Both the position numbers and the translations under genes were made by a program. This document shows, in pieces, positions 61,791 through 64,000 of a stretch of 64,000 nucleotides of DNA. Each line of letters opens with the position of its first letter. The stretch's first letter is position 1. Below the pieces are notes generated by a model. It worked only from the letters and a program-made list of their open reading frames with translations, was not told the DNA's origin and searched no databases. Origin of the DNA: Rhynchopus sp. YZ270_cl-10 (Eukaryota > Euglenozoa > Diplonemea > Diplonemida > Diplonemidae); assembly GCA_964035575.1 (NCBI GenBank), contig OZ037919.1, positions 806,001 through 870,000 of the forward strand, read 5' to 3'.

Positions 61791-62023
61791 GTGTACCGGG
61801 GTACCTGGGCCGAAAATACACCAGTACCCAGGTGCCTGGGTGCCCAGACACACCACTGTACCCAGAATCCAGTCTCCCACCCAGAAAACCTACTCATACA
61901 CCAGAAAAGTGAAAATAGCTACTCGATCAGAAAAGTCGGCTACTCGACCAGAAAAGTAGCTGGGAAAAGTTCAGAAAAAGCCAGAAAATTTCAACAAAAT
62001 GCATTTTTAGGTTCTCGAAGACA

Positions 62024-62406
62024 CTGGGTACTGGGTACTGGGTACTGGGTACTGGGTACTGGGTACTGGGTACTGGGTACTGGGTACTGGGTACTGGGTA
62101 CTGGGTACTGGGTACTGGGTACTGGGTACTGGGTACTGGGTACTGGGTACTGGGTACTGGGTACTGGGTACTGGGTACTGGGTACTGGGTACTGGGTACT
62201 GGGTACTGGGTACTGGGTACTGGGTACTGGGTACTGGGTACTGGGTACTGGGTACTGGGTACTGGGTACTGGGTACTGGGTACTGGGTACTGGGTACTGG
62301 GTACTGGGTACTGGGTACTGGGTACTGGGTACTGGGTACTGGGTACTGGGTACTGGGTACTGGGTACTGGGTACTGGGTACTGGGTACTGGGTACTGGGT
62401 ACTGGG
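62024..62406 (+). repeat. (CTGGGTA)n satellite
   Basis: About 54 essentially perfect 7-base copies. The array makes long spurious frames on both strands (repeating YWVLGTG and PSTQYPV). Confidence 0.98.
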
Positions 62407-62604
62407 CACCCAGAGAAAGCACCTTAAAAGCAGCGAAGGCGCAGGTTACGGGGAAGACAAGGTATGTAATTATGTTTAACTTTCAGTTACTAGTGAAGAT
62501 TGAACAAAAAAATGCCGCATATTTCAACTTGTTCGTGTTTTCAACTCGAAATAAACGCGTAATGTTCACACTATTAAATAGCTATTTTTTTACGCACCAA
62601 TCAT

Positions 62605-62785
62605 TTTGTGTCACCTCATGACATGAAGGAGGAAATAGAAACAAAGCATTTTGAACACACTTGCGGTTCTGGGGACGAACCGCGCTGCAGAGCCACTCCT
62701 CACCAAACAGGTCGAGGTGTGTGCGTTTCACCACAACCTCTCCCATGGGGTTTATCGTGTGATGAGTGTTACGTTTCTATTTGGT
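62605..62785 (+). repeat. Dispersed 175-base repeat, copy 2
   Basis: Matches 43507-43685. The copies diverge sharply after the shared GTTTCTATTT. Confidence 0.75.
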
Positions 62786-63324
62786 TCCACAGGCGCTCGT
62801 TACCTGCTTCACATAATTCACCTCGCTTCACTCGAACCATTTGTGCAGCAGGTCACTCTCTCGACCTGTAGCGTGGAAAAAATCTATCTTATTTCACGGC
62901 AATAAATAGCCTTTTTTATTAACCTCACCTTTCCCGACTACTACGTTTGTATACCATAACTTAATCACACCCCACATTTACACTTATACAGGATCGTGAA
63001 GTCTGAACTGCACCCGCGATTGCGATGAGAAGCTTCACCGCGGTCCGACATTCAACAACTCAAAATCTACCCGCATCAATCTATTCTGAGTTTGCGGACG
63101 AAGATCTGGGTGGAGGGGGGGTGGGTACACTTAGTCAGTCATTGCTATAGCCATTAACCAAGGGAGCATAGCTAGTGCAAGAAATTCGACTTTGGAAACC
63201 TTCCGGAAAGTCTGTCCTCTGCTTGCGGAGGACTAGACACAAGAAAATATTGCGTTCCCCCAGAAAACCAGTGCACAATTCACACTCCTTGTGGGTGGTC
63301 TTGTTGCCTTTTTGGTCAACAGTA

Positions 63325-64000
63325 ATTTTGGCCCAGGCATGCTCTTGAAGCATGACAATTTAGTGTGTATGGGGCAGGGTGTTGTTTTGTTCTGAATTCT
63401 CTTTGTTATAACATCTAAGTCAATCGCGGGTGGTGGTTTGTGTAGCGTGAGGCACTCTTTTTAACAAACTTCCTGCGGCTGCTAAAGCGTTATTTCTTCG
63501 GATTTAACAACGTACAGCGTAACATAGTGGTTTAGCCTGGTCGACACAACCTTTGATAGCTATGGGATAACCAACCCCCTTCGACCCCTTGTGGGTTCAC
63601 TGAACAAGCCCTAGTGGTAGTTAAACGCGATTGACATTTACATTCCTAAAGATGAAAGAACAAGACAACACTTCTGTACCCGCGCATCAAAATTGTGGAA
63701 AACTTTGCACCCCAAACACCCTCAACAACGCCCGCCAAAAGGCGCCCCTTGTTGCTGGGACTTGGTTCTCATTGATACACTGCACAGCAGGCATTCCTCT
63801 GAGTCCAACGCAGTTTGGCCTGTCTGCAGCGTTGCACCGAAGGTGCACGAAGACAGGGTCTGGTGGTAAATTTTGCGTCTCGCATTCCCTCAGGGAAGTT
63901 TAAAAACTCTTGAGCTCGGTTTGTTGTCAAAGACATATTCCACCATGTATTGAGGAGGGTAAGACAGTGTTCGCAGTTTCTACTTGATAGCATTACAACA
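63325..64000 (+). repeat. Dispersed repeat interrupted by a 265-base insert; runs off the window
   Basis: 63325-63418 and 63684-64000 match 2428-2525 and 2525-2840 of the foldback core. The 63419-63683 segment is absent there. It has a weak tRNA-like look (TAGCCTGGTCG and GGGTTCACTGAAC), possibly a SINE, but no tail or target duplication is evident. Bases 62786-63324 show no gene. Confidence 0.65.

Noticed and set aside
61728-62621. Long frames across the CTGGGTA satellite on both strands
   Set aside because: Open only because the 7-base unit lacks stops; products are pure heptad translations.
63520-63620. Possible tRNA gene from A- and B-box-like strings
   Set aside because: No cloverleaf can be drawn; kept only as a weak SINE hint.
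1-64000. Bacterial or organellar origin
   Set aside because: GT-AG introns, splice acceptors, polyadenylation-like signals, hAT/piggyBac/foldback transposons and ER-type signals indicate nuclear eukaryotic DNA.

Overview
This window is nuclear DNA from a single-celled eukaryote. Coding regions are G+C-rich at third positions and sit in long A/T-rich, homopolymer-rich spacers. Two genes carry 67-99 bp GT-AG introns that keep frame, and DNA transposons and satellites are abundant. Every supported gene lies on the + strand, and nearly every one has a pyrimidine-rich tract ending in AG some 6-80 bases before its ATG. One-way gene arrays plus 5'UTR acceptors suggest spliced-leader trans-splicing (euglenozoans such as diplonemids, or dinoflagellate relatives). 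The B genes, however, have an ordinary 5'UTR donor, so cis 5'UTR introns remain possible. The lineage is not proven.

Layout. (1) 1-17287: tandem family of secreted or membrane CUB-like glycoproteins (3' end of one, then two complete genes), with flanks invaded by a foldback transposon (9-bp target duplication), hairpin elements, a hAT-like MITE and microsatellites. (2) 18325-28631: a DnaJ-like protein with HPS instead of HPD, then two VIT/vWA paralogues sharing both ends but with unrelated middles, one of them a Gln-rich minisatellite. (3) 28632-35085: transposon-rich spacer with a hAT-like element and a TIR element carrying a small three-exon gene. (4) 35086-42239: a small hypothetical gene, a DUF1749 hydrolase-fold protein lacking its nucleophile, a multi-exon hypothetical, a beta-propeller protein and an aldo/keto reductase. 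(5) 43837-44412: a selenoprotein of the Sep15/SelM family with an in-frame UGA. (6) 45271-60638: four large membrane proteins in order A1-B1-A2-B2. (7) 60639-64000: dispersed repeats and a 7-bp satellite.

The A and B proteins are the best candidate for an unusual system. Each has a cytosolic region ending in a TRPM/LSDAT-like SLOG motif (VVLEGSGRYAN), followed by two separate two-helix membrane modules resembling SLATT/DUF4231 domains. In bacteria SLOG and SLATT domains belong to nucleotide-sensing, membrane-disrupting conflict systems. Here sensor and membrane module are fused in one protein and amplified as an A-B pair. The function is inferred, not shown.

The CUB, VIT/vWA and A/B clusters are all tandem duplications in different stages of divergence, so local unequal exchange has shaped much of the region.
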